A DNA stretch of 26,636 bases from Acidimicrobiia bacterium (GTDB lineage Bacteria; Actinomycetota; Acidimicrobiia; Acidimicrobiales; AC-14). The stretch is from NCBI GenBank assembly GCA_019243595.1, contig JAFAUA010000104.1, positions 1 to 26,636 on the forward strand, given 5' to 3'. Shown here piece by piece: positions 7,942 to 18,289 of the stretch. Position 1 is the stretch's first letter. Every line of letters begins with the position of its first letter. The notes below the pieces were generated by a model. It had not been told where the DNA came from, did not search any database, and worked only from the letters and a program-made list of their open reading frames with translations. The position numbers and the translations under genes are program-made.

Positions 7942-8523
7942 TCAGGTCAGGTCGACGTCGGGCTCGCAGATCTTGCAGAGCTCGTAGCCCGCGGTGCCGG
8001 CCTTGACTCGGCGGGTACCGGGTCGGTTGGCGACGACCGCACAGTCGGGGCGGTGGAGCATGGTGCCGGTCGCTGTCGCGACCAGCATGCCGTTGGCCGC
8101 CCGACCTCCGCTGGCCGCGGCGCCGGCGCCGTCTCCGTCGATCATCCCGAGGCGGTCGATGGCCGCGATCAGCTCGCGCGTGTTCGTGCGGTTCTCCTGG
8201 ACGAGACGCGTGACCCAGTAACCGAAGTACGCCAGCCCGCCGGTGAACATCAGTCCGAGGCCGAGGACACCGCCCGAGATGAGGTACGGGAACTGCTGGA
8301 TGATCAGCGCCTTATGCGAGGCGCCGTACCAGGCGAGGATGATGAAGGCGACGCCGAGCGGCACCATGATCGCCCCGGCGATCAGCACCCAGCGGTCGAC
8401 TGGAATGGCCGACAACGACTGGCGCGTGCGCATGCCCTTCACCGCCGCGGCCAGGCGGTCCTGACGGGACCCGGCGCCGTTGGTCGACGGCTCGGTGGCG
8501 GGAATGCTCGCTACATCGGTCAT
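7942..8523 (-). CDS. Two-TM protein with C-terminal Ada-like Cys/His metal site
   Basis: 193 aa from the ATG at 8523, which overlaps the upstream stop as ATGA and has GAGGAG nearby; an open frame extends further upstream but only by reading through that gene. Residues 45-66 and 79-104 are transmembrane. A polar segment with NTRELIAAIDRLG follows, then a compact site made by His157, Cys161, Cys183 and Cys186 (HRPDC, then GYELCKIC). That spacing resembles the Ada-type zinc module found at the end of some nucleases and small membrane proteins. It is the last gene of the ABC-importer operon. Function unknown; a metal-dependent sensing or scaffold role at the membrane would be a guess. Confidence 0.8.
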   Translation of the reverse strand: MTDVASIPATEPSTNGAGSRQDRLAAAVKGMRTRQSLSAIPVDRWVLIAGAIMVPLGVAFIILAWYGASHKALIIQQFPYLISGGVLGLGLMFTGGLAYFGYWVTRLVQENRTNTRELIAAIDRLGMIDGDGAGAAASGGRAANGMLVATATGTMLHRPDCAVVANRPGTRRVKAGTAGYELCKICEPDVDLT

Positions 8524-9908
8524 CTCTTCGGCTCCTCGAGCGGGCAGGCGGCCGCCGCCGGGGCCTCGGCGAACACGTCGTCGGTGACGCGACGCAGGCC
8601 GAAACCGAGGCCGAGAGCGGCAATGACAGCGAAGAGCACGAGGCCCCACGCTAGGCCGAACGAATTCAGGATGGGCCGGAAGGGCTGGCTCACCGACGCG
8701 CGGCGAGTCGACCTCGGCAGGGCCGACGGTGGCGTGGCGACGCTGCCCAGCCCGGCGGGCGGGATCTCGAGGCCAGCGACCGCGGTGTTGTCGCCGCCAG
8801 TATCGGTGGGCGCCGCTTCCGCCGGCGCCTCACCAAGGTCACTGTTCGACCCCTGAGAGGAATCGACGGACGCCGTCGCCCCGCCCAGCGAGATGGTGAA
8901 GGAGTTCTGGATGCCGCCCTTGACCAGCTGGTCCTTGTCGTCCTCGTACTGGATGACAAGGGCTCCCGCCGTGACCGAGCCGGTGGCGCCGTCGATCGAG
9001 TTCTCGTTCTGGACGAGCTTGATCGTCAGGCCCGACTTGGCCAGGGCCTGGGCGACAGCCTGGTTGATCTGCTTGTGCAGAGGGTTGGACTGTCCCGCGA
9101 TGTGGACGCCCTGGTCGTCGACCGTGGCTCCTTGGCCGGCGATCTTGAGCCCGTCGATCGTCGTGTGCGCGTCAGCCGTCGCCTTGCTGCCGTCGGTGGT
9201 GATCTTTGCCGTGCTGAACACCCGACCGATCGTCACCATCCCACCACCCAGCACCAAGTTGTCGGCCTCGCTGGTCGCCTCCGACGTGCCTGTGGTGTCG
9301 GTGAGCGTGTTGGTGGTCTTGGCCGTGAGGCTGGCGGCGATGCCGACACCGGCGGAGCCGAATCCGTCCAGCGCGCCGAACGACTCGACCTTCTTGCCGT
9401 TGTCGGTGATCTGCGACTTCATGGTGACGCCGGGGATGCTGCCGTTGTCGGCGTTCTGCGGGGCCTGCGGATAGAAGGTCTCGGCGCGGATCGGGTCGTT
9501 GAACTGTGAGCTGTGGTCCTTGAGCTGCTGCGGTGTCGGCACACACACGGGCGGAAGCCCAGGGACGGGCAGGACGGGGGCGCAGACCTGGTTGATCTGG
9601 TTGAGGGCGGATCCGAAATTCCCCCCGAGGGGCCCGGGCCAGAAGATGGCCGCCAGCCCGTGGCCGATGGGTCCGGTGTCAGTCGTGCTCTGGGCGGCGG
9701 GGACGCTGCCGTCGAAGTCGGGGTGGGTGGGCGACGGGAAGGTCGGGCTGTCGTGGAGGACGTTGATCGCCTGGGCTCGGGCGTCGAGCTTGTAGCCCCC
9801 GAGAGGCGTACCGCCGTCGGAGGTCTGGGCCAACACCGCCGTCGACGAACCGATGAACAGCAGGGCGAGGGCCGCCACGAGGGCAACGCGGGCGCGCCGC
9901 CGCCTCAT
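8520..9908 (-). CDS. Secreted protein with C-terminal membrane anchor, function unknown
   Basis: 462 aa. A signal peptide (Arg-rich start, hydrophobic 8-25, likely cut after VLA at about residue 27) is followed by a long extracellular region rich in Ser, Thr, Ala and Gly. This region looks beta-rich, with strands such as GVGIAASLTAKTTNTL and AGALVIQYEDD. A flexible linker, one transmembrane segment (about 413-433) and a short Arg-led cytoplasmic tail end the protein. No family is recognised; it resembles actinobacterial surface proteins of the choice-of-anchor kind. The start overlaps the LivF stop as ATGA, and its own stop overlaps the next gene the same way. It is thus firmly part of the transporter operon. 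It may sit beside the lipoprotein or modify substrate access (inference). Confidence 0.8.
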   Translation of the reverse strand: MRRRRARVALVAALALLFIGSSTAVLAQTSDGGTPLGGYKLDARAQAINVLHDSPTFPSPTHPDFDGSVPAAQSTTDTGPIGHGLAAIFWPGPLGGNFGSALNQINQVCAPVLPVPGLPPVCVPTPQQLKDHSSQFNDPIRAETFYPQAPQNADNGSIPGVTMKSQITDNGKKVESFGALDGFGSAGVGIAASLTAKTTNTLTDTTGTSEATSEADNLVLGGGMVTIGRVFSTAKITTDGSKATADAHTTIDGLKIAGQGATVDDQGVHIAGQSNPLHKQINQAVAQALAKSGLTIKLVQNENSIDGATGSVTAGALVIQYEDDKDQLVKGGIQNSFTISLGGATASVDSSQGSNSDLGEAPAEAAPTDTGGDNTAVAGLEIPPAGLGSVATPPSALPRSTRRASVSQPFRPILNSFGLAWGLVLFAVIAALGLGFGLRRVTDDVFAEAPAAAACPLEEPKR

Positions 9909-10609
9909 GCCGCACCGCCCAAATAGGCCTCAGACACCACATCTGCCAGATCGGCAGGCTGACCCACATGCTGAACCCGACCTTGCACCATGATTGCCGC
10001 GTAGTCCGCGATCGCCAGCGCCGTGCGGGCGAACTGCTCTACCAGCAGGATGGCGACGCCCTCGGCGGCGAGCTGGCCCAGGACCTCGTAGAGCTCGGCG
10101 ACGATCAGCGGGGCCAGGCCCATCGACAGCTCGTCGACGAGCAGCAGCGACGGGTCCGAGCTGAGGGCCCGCGCCATCGCCAGCATCTGCTGCTGACCGC
10201 CCGAGAGGGTGCCCGCCAGCTGCCTGCGGCGCTCGCCCAGGATCGGGAAGCGGCCGTAGGCGATCTCCTCGACCTCGTTCTCGGACGTCCCCGCGTAGGT
10301 CATCATCCGCAGGTTCTCGCCGACAGTCAGGTTCGGGAAGACCCCGCGCCCTTCGGGGATGCTCACGACGCCTGCCCGAGCCAGGGCATCGCTGGCCGCC
10401 CCGTTGACGTGGGTGCCGGCGACGTGAACGCACCCGCGCGTGGGACGCAGGCGTCCGTCGACCGTCTTCAGCGTCGTCGTCTTGCCCGCGCCGTTTGGCC
10501 CGAGCAGGGCGAACACACTGGCCTCGGGGACGACGAGGTCGACGCCGTGGAGGACCTCGATGCGCCCGTAGGCGGCGTGCAGGTCGCGGAGCTCGAGCGC
10601 GGGGGCCAT
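9905..10609 (-). CDS. livF: Branched-chain amino acid type ABC transporter ATPase LivF
   Basis: 234 aa from the ATG at 10609 (MAPALEL), one base after the livG stop; a longer frame exists but would overlap livG. Walker A is GPNGAGKTT, the signature is LSGGQQQML and Walker B is LLLVDELSMGL. The switch position is Gln in LLVEQF, as is usual for LivF. It would form the nucleotide-binding heterodimer with LivG under the fused permease. The HAAT family imports branched-chain amino acids, amides, urea and small aromatic or other acids; the substrate here is not determined. Confidence 0.95.
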   Translation of the reverse strand: MAPALELRDLHAAYGRIEVLHGVDLVVPEASVFALLGPNGAGKTTTLKTVDGRLRPTRGCVHVAGTHVNGAASDALARAGVVSIPEGRGVFPNLTVGENLRMMTYAGTSENEVEEIAYGRFPILGERRRQLAGTLSGGQQQMLAMARALSSDPSLLLVDELSMGLAPLIVAELYEVLGQLAAEGVAILLVEQFARTALAIADYAAIMVQGRVQHVGQPADLADVVSEAYLGGAA

Positions 10610-10610
10610 A

Positions 10611-11349
<739 letters not shown>

Positions 11350-11369
<20 letters not shown>

Positions 11370-13260
11370 TGCCTTCCACCTCCTGTGTGACTTCGACCTC
11401 CACGATGTCGTCTTCTCGCACCGGCTGCTTGCGGAACCGGTCGACCGCAGCGCTGATCTGACCGACGATGCCGTTCGGGCTACGGGCGATGGTCATGGCG
11501 CCCAGCCCGGCGAGAAGGAACGTGAGGCCGTCGATGTGGATGACCTTGCCGAGCAGGTAGAAGCCCGGCCCGAGAAAGAGTCCGCCAAGGAAGGCGCCGG
11601 AGACGGTCATGATCCCGCCGATGGTGACCATCAGCAGCAAGACGAGGCTCTGGATGTAATAGAAGTCCAACGAGCCGATGCTGCCGCGCAGGCCGCCGAA
11701 GAATGCCCCGCCCACGCCGGCCATGGCCGCCGACAGAGCGAACACACCGACCTTCGTCCGCGTCAGGTCCAATCCGAGCGTTGCGCACGCGGCGGGACTG
11801 TCCTTCATTGCAGACAGCAGACGGCCGAATGGGCCGCGGCGTATAGCCAGAACGAAGGCGGCCATCAGCACGAACACGACCGACAGGAGCACGGTGAACG
11901 CCACCTGACCGTCGAAGGAGATCCCAAGCAGGCTCAGCCGACGGAAGACGTTGCCGCCACCGCCGCCGAAGACCTGCAGGAAGAACAGGTTGTCGGCCAG
12001 CACCGCGAACGCCAGTGTCGACAGCGCCAGATAGAGACCGGTGAGCCGTAGGGCCGGGAGCGAGATGATGGCGCCGACCAGACCTGCCGCGCCCGCGGCG
12101 GCGAGGATCCCGATGGGCGATGAGCCGTGCGAGATCTTCGAGGCGACGACGGCACCGATGCCGACGAACGTCATCTGGCACAGCGACGTCTGCCCGCCGT
12201 ATCCGGCCAGGAGCACCAGGGACAGCATGATGATGCCCAAGGCGAGGCCCTGGCCCATCGACGCCAGGTCTGGACCCTTGAGGATGCTGGCCAGGATCCA
12301 GGACGCGACCACGAGTCCGACGCCGGCAAGGCCGACCTCACGCCAGCTCGGCACGCGCACCGACCGGCCGCCGACCACTCGCCCGACCCGCAGCCGCACC
12401 TGCGGCAGGAACAGCAACACCGCGAAGAGGAACAGCATCGGCAGGCTCGGTTTGATGTGCGAGAGGAACCCACTCGTCGGCAGGTAGCCGACGGCATAGG
12501 CCTCCCCCAGGCCCAAGGCCACGGCGCCCGCGAACGTCAAAGGCAGATTCTTCAGCTGACCCACGATGGCTGCCGCGTAGGCATCGATGACGAGGAACGT
12601 CAGGGCGAGAACGTTGAGACTCAGCTTCGGCGCCAGGAGAATCCCGGCCAAGGCAGCCAGCATCGACCCCAGGGCCCAGCTCAGCGCCGACACCCGCGAC
12701 GGGCGGCCGCCGTTGAGGGCGGTGAGGTCGCGGTCGTCGACGACGGCGCGCATGGCGACGCCGGTGCGGGTGCGGTACAGAAGGACCCGAAGGAAGGCGG
12801 CAACAGCGATGGCGACGGCGATCGAGATCAGCTCGTGCCAACTCACGTTGACGCTGAAGATGCGCACGCTGTTGCCGGCGAAGAACTCCGGCAGCGCACG
12901 GGGCTCAGTCTGCTTGAACCGCCAGAAGGCGACGCCCATGAGTGTGAGCAGCAGGCCGAGGGTGACCATGAGGGCGACGCCGGTGTCCGAGCCTCGGACG
13001 TTTCGCATCAGGACGCGCTCGATGAGCGCCCCGAACAGCGGCGCCAACACGAACAGGACGACGAACAGGGCGATCGGCGCCGGCCAGTGGAAGTGCACCC
13101 GCAGCTGCCAGTAGAGGAACGCCATCACCATGCCGATGGCGCCGTGGGCGAAGTTGAAGATGCCCGACGTCGTGTAGGTGACGACCAGGCCGCTGGCCGC
13201 GACCGCGTAGATGGCGCCGGTGACGATGCCGGTAATCGTGAATGCGAGGAACTCAGTCAC
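11350..13260 (-). CDS. Fused LivH-LivM permease of a branched-chain amino acid type ABC transporter
   Basis: 636 aa from GTG at 13260, with AAGGGGG six bases upstream. The first half (about 1-290) is a LivH domain beginning FLAFTITGIVTGAIYAVAAS, with the family features NFAHGAIGMVMAF and GVAMRAVVDD. The second half (about 320-600) is LivM: LLAGYGGQTSLCQMTFVGIGA, RLTGLYLALSTLAFA, GPFGRLLSAMKDSPAAC. These two permeases are usually separate genes; here one polypeptide supplies both halves of the membrane channel with some 17-20 hydrophobic segments. It follows the lipoprotein gene by 15 bp. Substrate unknown. Confidence 0.94.
11378..11384 (-). promoter_or_regulatory. Ribosome binding site fixing the TTG start of livG
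   Basis: Minus-strand AGGAGGT with an 8-base spacer to TTG at 11369. No ATG or GTG at a better distance is in frame, so this site decides the start. It lies inside the 3' end of the permease gene. Confidence 0.7.
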
Positions 13261-13275
13261 GCGCCGCCCCCTTCC

Positions 13276-14709
13276 CTACGCGTGGAAGTAGTCGCCCTGG
13301 TTGCAGATGTAACCCGATGGTGGATCGGCCCGCACGAACTTGCCGTTCTGCACGTTGATGACGATGAAGCACGTCGGTGGCCGCTTCGACGCCGGGCCCG
13401 CGGGCGCCAGCATCCCGTTGCCGTCGAAGTTGTCGATCCCCTTGAGCTGGGCCATGACGTTGGCCCGCGTCGGCTTGGGACCGGCCGCGGTCAGGGCCTG
13501 CACGAACAGCCGCGCCGACTCCCATCCGAAGGCGGCGAAGATGTCGGGCTTGCCGCCCACCTGCTTCAGCCACTTGTTGAACAGCTGGACCTCGGGAATG
13601 GCGTCCTCACCCTGGAACATCGCCAGCTGCTGGTCGATGATCGACCCGTTGGTGGCCGGTGCCGCGTCCGACGTGACGAACGCCGGGTCGTAGGCGTTGG
13701 CGCCCCAGTTGGCGAACGGCACCGAGAAATTCTGCTGCTTCATCGCCTTTGCCACTCGGACGAAGGCGCCGACCTCGCCGGTCATCATGATCCCCTTGAC
13801 GCCCTTCTGCTGCATGGAGACGACGTCGGAGGTGAAGTTGGCCTCGGTGGGCTCGACGACCCGGCTGTACACGAACTTGTAGCCGACCGATTCGGCCGCT
13901 TTCTGCTCGCCGGCGGCCGCATCCTTGGCCGACTGCGCGTCCTCGATGAGGATCGCCATGTGGGAGATGACGTCGGGGCCGAACTTGGCCTTGAAGTAGT
14001 TCAGCGAACCCAGCCGCCAGCCCGCCGGGAGCGGCTGCGGCGAGAAGTTGTTCGGCAGGTTGGAGTGCTCATGCGAGAGGGCGTACGCCACGTCGGGGAC
14101 GTCGGGGTGGGCCTGCAGCGCCGACGACCCGCCCTGGTCGACGACCGAGAAGGAGCCGACGAACCCGAAGTCCTTGCTGATGGCGTCCTCGTACTGCGCC
14201 TTATTCTGGTTGACGTCGAACTGGTCGTCACGGGCGTCGAGCTTGAGCTGCCGTCCGCACACGCCGCCTTGTGAGTTCATGTAGTTGAAGAAGGCCTGGG
14301 TGCCGTCCTTGGCTCCCTTGAACAGGCCGGGGACCGGGCCGGTCAACAGCGAGACGTTCGCCAGCGTGATGCTGTTGCTGGTGACCCCGACGTCGGTGTT
14401 GCCACCCTGGGACGCACACGAGCCTGCGCCGCCCGCAGCCTGGGTGCCGCCGGCCGCCGACTTCGTCGACCCGCCGCCCGCGGCGTTGGTGCCGCCACCG
14501 GCCCCCGACGTGGCGCCGCCTGCCGCGCCACCGGACTGATCGGTGCCGGCTGCGGCGCCCGTGTCTTGTGAGCCCGCCCCGCTGGCGCTCACGCTCTGGC
14601 CACCACCGGCCGCGGCCTTCGCCAACTGGGCCTTGGTCAGCCGCGCGCCACACCCGGCGCTCACCAACATCATGGCGATCGCAATCGCCGCCAACTTCGT
14701 CGAGCGCAC
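13276..14709 (-). CDS. Substrate-binding lipoprotein of the HAAT-type ABC transporter
   Basis: 477 aa from GTG at 14709, chosen because AAGGGGG lies six bases upstream and a lipoprotein signal follows at once: a short basic start, a hydrophobic stretch and the lipobox VSAGC with Cys20 as lipid anchor. A frame open further upstream adds 52 non-signal-like residues and is rejected. Residues about 28-95 form an Ala/Gly/Ser/Thr-rich linker of low complexity. The remainder is a Peripla_BP_6 (LivJ-like) ligand-binding domain, with SITLANVSLLTGPVPG, ARDDQFDVNQNK and IFAAFGWESARLFVQAL. First gene of the six-gene importer operon. The ligand cannot be predicted. Confidence 0.9.
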   Translation of the reverse strand: MRSTKLAAIAIAMMLVSAGCGARLTKAQLAKAAAGGGQSVSASGAGSQDTGAAAGTDQSGGAAGGATSGAGGGTNAAGGGSTKSAAGGTQAAGGAGSCASQGGNTDVGVTSNSITLANVSLLTGPVPGLFKGAKDGTQAFFNYMNSQGGVCGRQLKLDARDDQFDVNQNKAQYEDAISKDFGFVGSFSVVDQGGSSALQAHPDVPDVAYALSHEHSNLPNNFSPQPLPAGWRLGSLNYFKAKFGPDVISHMAILIEDAQSAKDAAAGEQKAAESVGYKFVYSRVVEPTEANFTSDVVSMQQKGVKGIMMTGEVGAFVRVAKAMKQQNFSVPFANWGANAYDPAFVTSDAAPATNGSIIDQQLAMFQGEDAIPEVQLFNKWLKQVGGKPDIFAAFGWESARLFVQALTAAGPKPTRANVMAQLKGIDNFDGNGMLAPAGPASKRPPTCFIVINVQNGKFVRADPPSGYICNQGDYFHA

Positions 14710-14864
14710 CCTTTGCCCCCTTAACGCCTGCCCGGTTCGGCGCCCGCCCCCCGAGACCCGAAGGGTACAGCCCCTTACAGATTCCTCACACGCGGCTGAC
14801 ATCCTGCTCAAGGGGTTGCCCGACACTCGGATTGTCACCTCACATCCACCAGGAGATCGAAGCA
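14710..14864. promoter_or_regulatory. Divergent intergenic region between the ABC operon and a secreted-protein gene
   Basis: This 155-bp region, the longest non-coding gap in the window, must hold promoters for both directions. It carries AAGGGGG (minus, 14722-14716) for the lipoprotein gene and AGGAG (plus, about 14851-14855) for the secreted protein. A short inverted repeat with AAGGG and CCCTT arms is present around 14760-14776. No convincing -35/-10 pair or KstR-type site was found. Confidence 0.5.
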
Positions 14865-15338
14865 ATGCTCAAGCGAAACCTCGCAGTCCTCGTGCTCGTC
14901 GGCGCCCTCTTTGGCGGCGGCGCCTACGCGTGGGCCCAAACCAACGACACGTCCCCATCCGCTCCGACGACGGCCCCGTCCGGGCAGCAGGCACCCGCTG
15001 CGCAAGGCAAGGCGAGGCGGACCGGTCAGGCCGGCGGCATCCTGCGCCGCGTCGTCCACGGCGACCTCGTCGTCCGGGGCAAGGACGGCTTCCAGAACGT
15101 CACCTATGACCGGGGTACCGAGGACGGCGTGTCCGACAACACCCTCACCATCACCCGCCCCGACGGCAAGAAGGTGAGCGTCAAGCTCACCAGCACCACC
15201 CGCTACCGCGGCGTCAAGGACGCCTCCCAACTGCAGACCGGGAACCAGACGCTCGTGCTCAGCAAGGACGGCAACGCCCTGATGGTGGGCCAGCGCTCCG
15301 GCGACAACAACGGCAGTGCGCCCGGAGGTCAGAAGTAG
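14865..15338 (+). CDS. Small secreted protein, function unknown
   Basis: 157 aa from ATG at 14865, with AGGAG about ten bases upstream. Residues 1-24 are a signal peptide (basic LKR start, hydrophobic core, likely cleavage after AWA). A Pro/Ser/Thr/Ala-rich segment to about residue 50 follows, then a compact beta-strand region: GDLVVRGKDGFQNVTYDRG, LTITRPDGKKVSVKLTS, TRYRG and NQTLVLSKDGNALMV. The pattern resembles DUF5666-like small beta-barrel proteins, but the family is not certain. It diverges from the ABC lipoprotein gene and converges on the kstR-like gene with 3 bp between stops, so it appears to be a single-gene unit. Confidence 0.8.
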   Translation: MLKRNLAVLVLVGALFGGGAYAWAQTNDTSPSAPTTAPSGQQAPAAQGKARRTGQAGGILRRVVHGDLVVRGKDGFQNVTYDRGTEDGVSDNTLTITRPDGKKVSVKLTSTTRYRGVKDASQLQTGNQTLVLSKDGNALMVGQRSGDNNGSAPGGQK

Positions 15339-15341
15339 CTC

Positions 15342-15926
15342 CTAGCGATCCAGGATCAGGTGGGCGGTGATGTCGAGGTCATCGCCCATCTGACCCGTGG
15401 GAGCCATCCCGCCGACCCACGACACAAGCGCTGCGAACCACACGTGGCTCAACACTCTGACGACGCCCTCGCGCTGCGCGAGGGCGTCGTGGTCTGCGGC
15501 GTTCTCGATAACCGAAGCCAGGATGTCGTTGACCTCCTGCTTGGCCTCGGCGACCGACGGGTCGGCGGACGACAGAGCGGTGACGAGCGCTGCCGTCAGC
15601 TGCGGCTCGCGCTCGAGCGCCCGGCACGCCCGGCGCAGCACGTCGACGACCCGGTCGGCGGCGTTCGTCCCACGCGGTGGCTTCTGCAAGAGACGGCGCT
15701 GAAGGCTCGACACCTGCTCGGCCAGGGCCGCGATCAGCAAGTGATCTTTGGACGGGAAGTAGCGGTACAGGGTGCCGAGTGCGACGTCGGCTTGGGCGGC
15801 GACGTCGCGCATCTGCACGGCGTCGTAGCCGCCATCGGACGCCAGGTCGACAGCAGCGGCGATGACACGCTCGCGTCGCGCGGCCTGGTTGCGGGCTCGC
15901 TTGGATTCGGCTGCCGCCTGGGCCAC
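15342..15926 (-). CDS. kstR: TetR-family repressor, KstR homologue
   Basis: 194 aa from GTG at 15926, with AGGA nine bases upstream overlapping the thiolase stop; the frame is open far upstream, but only through the thiolase gene. The HTH region (about 21-66), with GGYDAVQMR, VAAQADVALGTLYRYFPSK and HLLIAAL, matches the M. tuberculosis KstR DNA-binding domain (GGYEAVQMR, ADVAVGTLYRYFPSK) nearly residue for residue as remembered. The C-terminal VVRVLSHVWFAALVSW also matches. KstR represses cholesterol catabolism genes and is released by a steroid-CoA intermediate. Co-transcription with fadA5 behind an operator implies autoregulation. The three TNNAACNNGTTNNA sites of the window are its probable targets. 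Inducer identity is inferred from the family. Confidence 0.88.
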   Translation of the reverse strand: MAQAAAESKRARNQAARRERVIAAAVDLASDGGYDAVQMRDVAAQADVALGTLYRYFPSKDHLLIAALAEQVSSLQRRLLQKPPRGTNAADRVVDVLRRACRALEREPQLTAALVTALSSADPSVAEAKQEVNDILASVIENAADHDALAQREGVVRVLSHVWFAALVSWVGGMAPTGQMGDDLDITAHLILDR

Positions 15927-15937
15927 GCGGGCCGGTC

Positions 15938-17077
<1,140 letters not shown>

Positions 17078-17089
17078 CTACTCCGAATG

Positions 17090-17103
17090 TAGAACCTGTT
17101 CCA
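17090..17103. promoter_or_regulatory. KstR-type operator 2 (upstream of fadA5-kstR)
   Basis: TAGAACCTGTTCCA fits TNNAACNNGTTNNA fully. It lies between the acyl-CoA dehydrogenase stop (17110) and the fadA5 ATG (17068). On the minus strand its last two bases begin TACATT (17091-17086), a possible -10. This is the same offset as at operator 1, where the -10 is TAGATT. Control of fadA5 and autoregulation of kstR follow. Confidence 0.72.
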
Positions 17104-17109
17104 CTTTGC

Positions 17110-18285
17110 TCAGCGCTGGGCCCGGGGCATCTTGAGGCCGGCCATAGCGATGATCTCGCGCTGGACCTCGTTGACGCCGCCGCCGAAGGTGTTGACGAGC
17201 GCCTGGCGGCAGGACTTCTCGATCTCGCCCTTCACGACCGCGCCCGGCGAGTCCGCCTCGAGATAGCCCTGGGCGCCGAGGATCTGGGAGAGCAGGCCGT
17301 AGATCTCGATGGAGACCTCGCTGCCGTAGACCTTCACCGACGAGGCGTCCGCCGGGTTGACCTGGCCGTGCTCCATCTCGGACACGACCTGCAGGCTCAT
17401 CAGACGGTTGGCCTCGAGCTTGGCGTGCACGCGGGCAAAGGCGACCTGCACCCACTCCTCGTCGATGACGCGCCGGCCGTCGGGAAGCCGCGTCTCCTGC
17501 GCCCACGTGCGGACCAGGTCGGCCCGGCGCTGGAGACGTCCGGGCGGCGAGAGGGCGACGCGCTCGTGGTTGAGCTGGGTGGTGATCATCTTCCAGCCGT
17601 TGTTCTCGCCGCCGACGAGCATCGTCGCCGGCACTCGCACGTCGTCGAAGTAGGTGGCGTTGGTGCGGCCGTCGGCGACGGTGATGATCGGCGTGACCTT
17701 GTAGCCGGGCAGCTTGGTGTCGACCAGCAGGATCGAGATGCCCTTGTGCTTGGGTGCGTCGGGATCGGTGCGGCAGGCGAGCCAGATGAAGTCGGCGTCA
17801 TGGGCGCCGGTAGTGAAGACCTTGTTGCCGTTGACGACGTACTCGTCGCCATCGCGGACCGCACGCGTGCGCAGCGAAGCCAGGTCGGTGCCAGCGCCCG
17901 GCTCCGTGTAGCCGATAGCGAAGTGGCACTCGCCGCCCAGGATCGCCGGCAGGAAACGCTCCTTCTGCTCGTCGGTGCCGAACGCCATGAGCGTGGGGCC
18001 GACGGTGTTGAGCGTCACCAGCGGAACTGGGGCGCCGGCGCGCACGGCCTCGTCGAAGAAGATGAATTGGTCGACCGGCGAGCGGCCCTGGCCGCCGTAC
18101 TCCTTGGGCCAGCCGATGCCGAGCCAGCCGTCCTTGCCCATCTGGCGGATGACCTTGCGGTACATCTCGCCCCCGGACTCACCGAAGTGGATCTGGGCGG
18201 CGACCTCGGGCGGCAGCAGGTTCTTGAAGTACTCGCGCAGCTCGTCGCGCAAGGCGATCTGCTCGGGCGTGAAGACCAGACGCAT
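17110..18285 (-). CDS. Acyl-CoA dehydrogenase, FadE26/FadE29 type (steroid side chain)
   Basis: 391 aa. FAD-dependent alpha,beta-dehydrogenation of an acyl-CoA. Motifs: AIGYTEPGAGTDLASL (about 123-138, flavin/substrate loop), KVFTTGAHDADFIWLACRTD, TNATYFDDVRVP, and the C-terminal FGGGVNEVQREIIA. The C-terminal ending and the GAHDADFIWLACRTDP stretch closely match the mycobacterial FadE26/FadE29 subunits as remembered. Glu241 in LNHERV is a candidate catalytic base. The mycobacterial enzymes are alpha2beta2 with a second subunit (FadE27 or FadE28); no such partner is in this window, so it must be encoded elsewhere or be dispensable. The gene follows ltp2 by 4 bp and is the last gene of the chsH2-led transcript. 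Confidence 0.9.
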   Translation of the reverse strand: MRLVFTPEQIALRDELREYFKNLLPPEVAAQIHFGESGGEMYRKVIRQMGKDGWLGIGWPKEYGGQGRSPVDQFIFFDEAVRAGAPVPLVTLNTVGPTLMAFGTDEQKERFLPAILGGECHFAIGYTEPGAGTDLASLRTRAVRDGDEYVVNGNKVFTTGAHDADFIWLACRTDPDAPKHKGISILLVDTKLPGYKVTPIITVADGRTNATYFDDVRVPATMLVGGENNGWKMITTQLNHERVALSPPGRLQRRADLVRTWAQETRLPDGRRVIDEEWVQVAFARVHAKLEANRLMSLQVVSEMEHGQVNPADASSVKVYGSEVSIEIYGLLSQILGAQGYLEADSPGAVVKGEIEKSCRQALVNTFGGGVNEVQREIIAMAGLKMPRAQR

Positions 18286-18289
18286 GGCG

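Noticed and set aside
8524..8649. Upstream extension of the two-TM gene by 42 codons
   Set aside because: It overlaps the preceding gene out of frame, is Arg-rich, and the ATG at 8523 has both GAGGAG and an ATGA overlap.
12127..14274. 715-codon open frame on the plus strand
   Set aside because: Fully antisense to the LivHM permease and the lipoprotein, both of which have clear family motifs; His/Arg/Asp-rich translation typical of a shadow frame.
14710..14865. Upstream extension of the lipoprotein by 52 codons
   Set aside because: It would bury the signal peptide internally; the GTG at 14709 has a good ribosome binding site and gives a normal lipoprotein signal.
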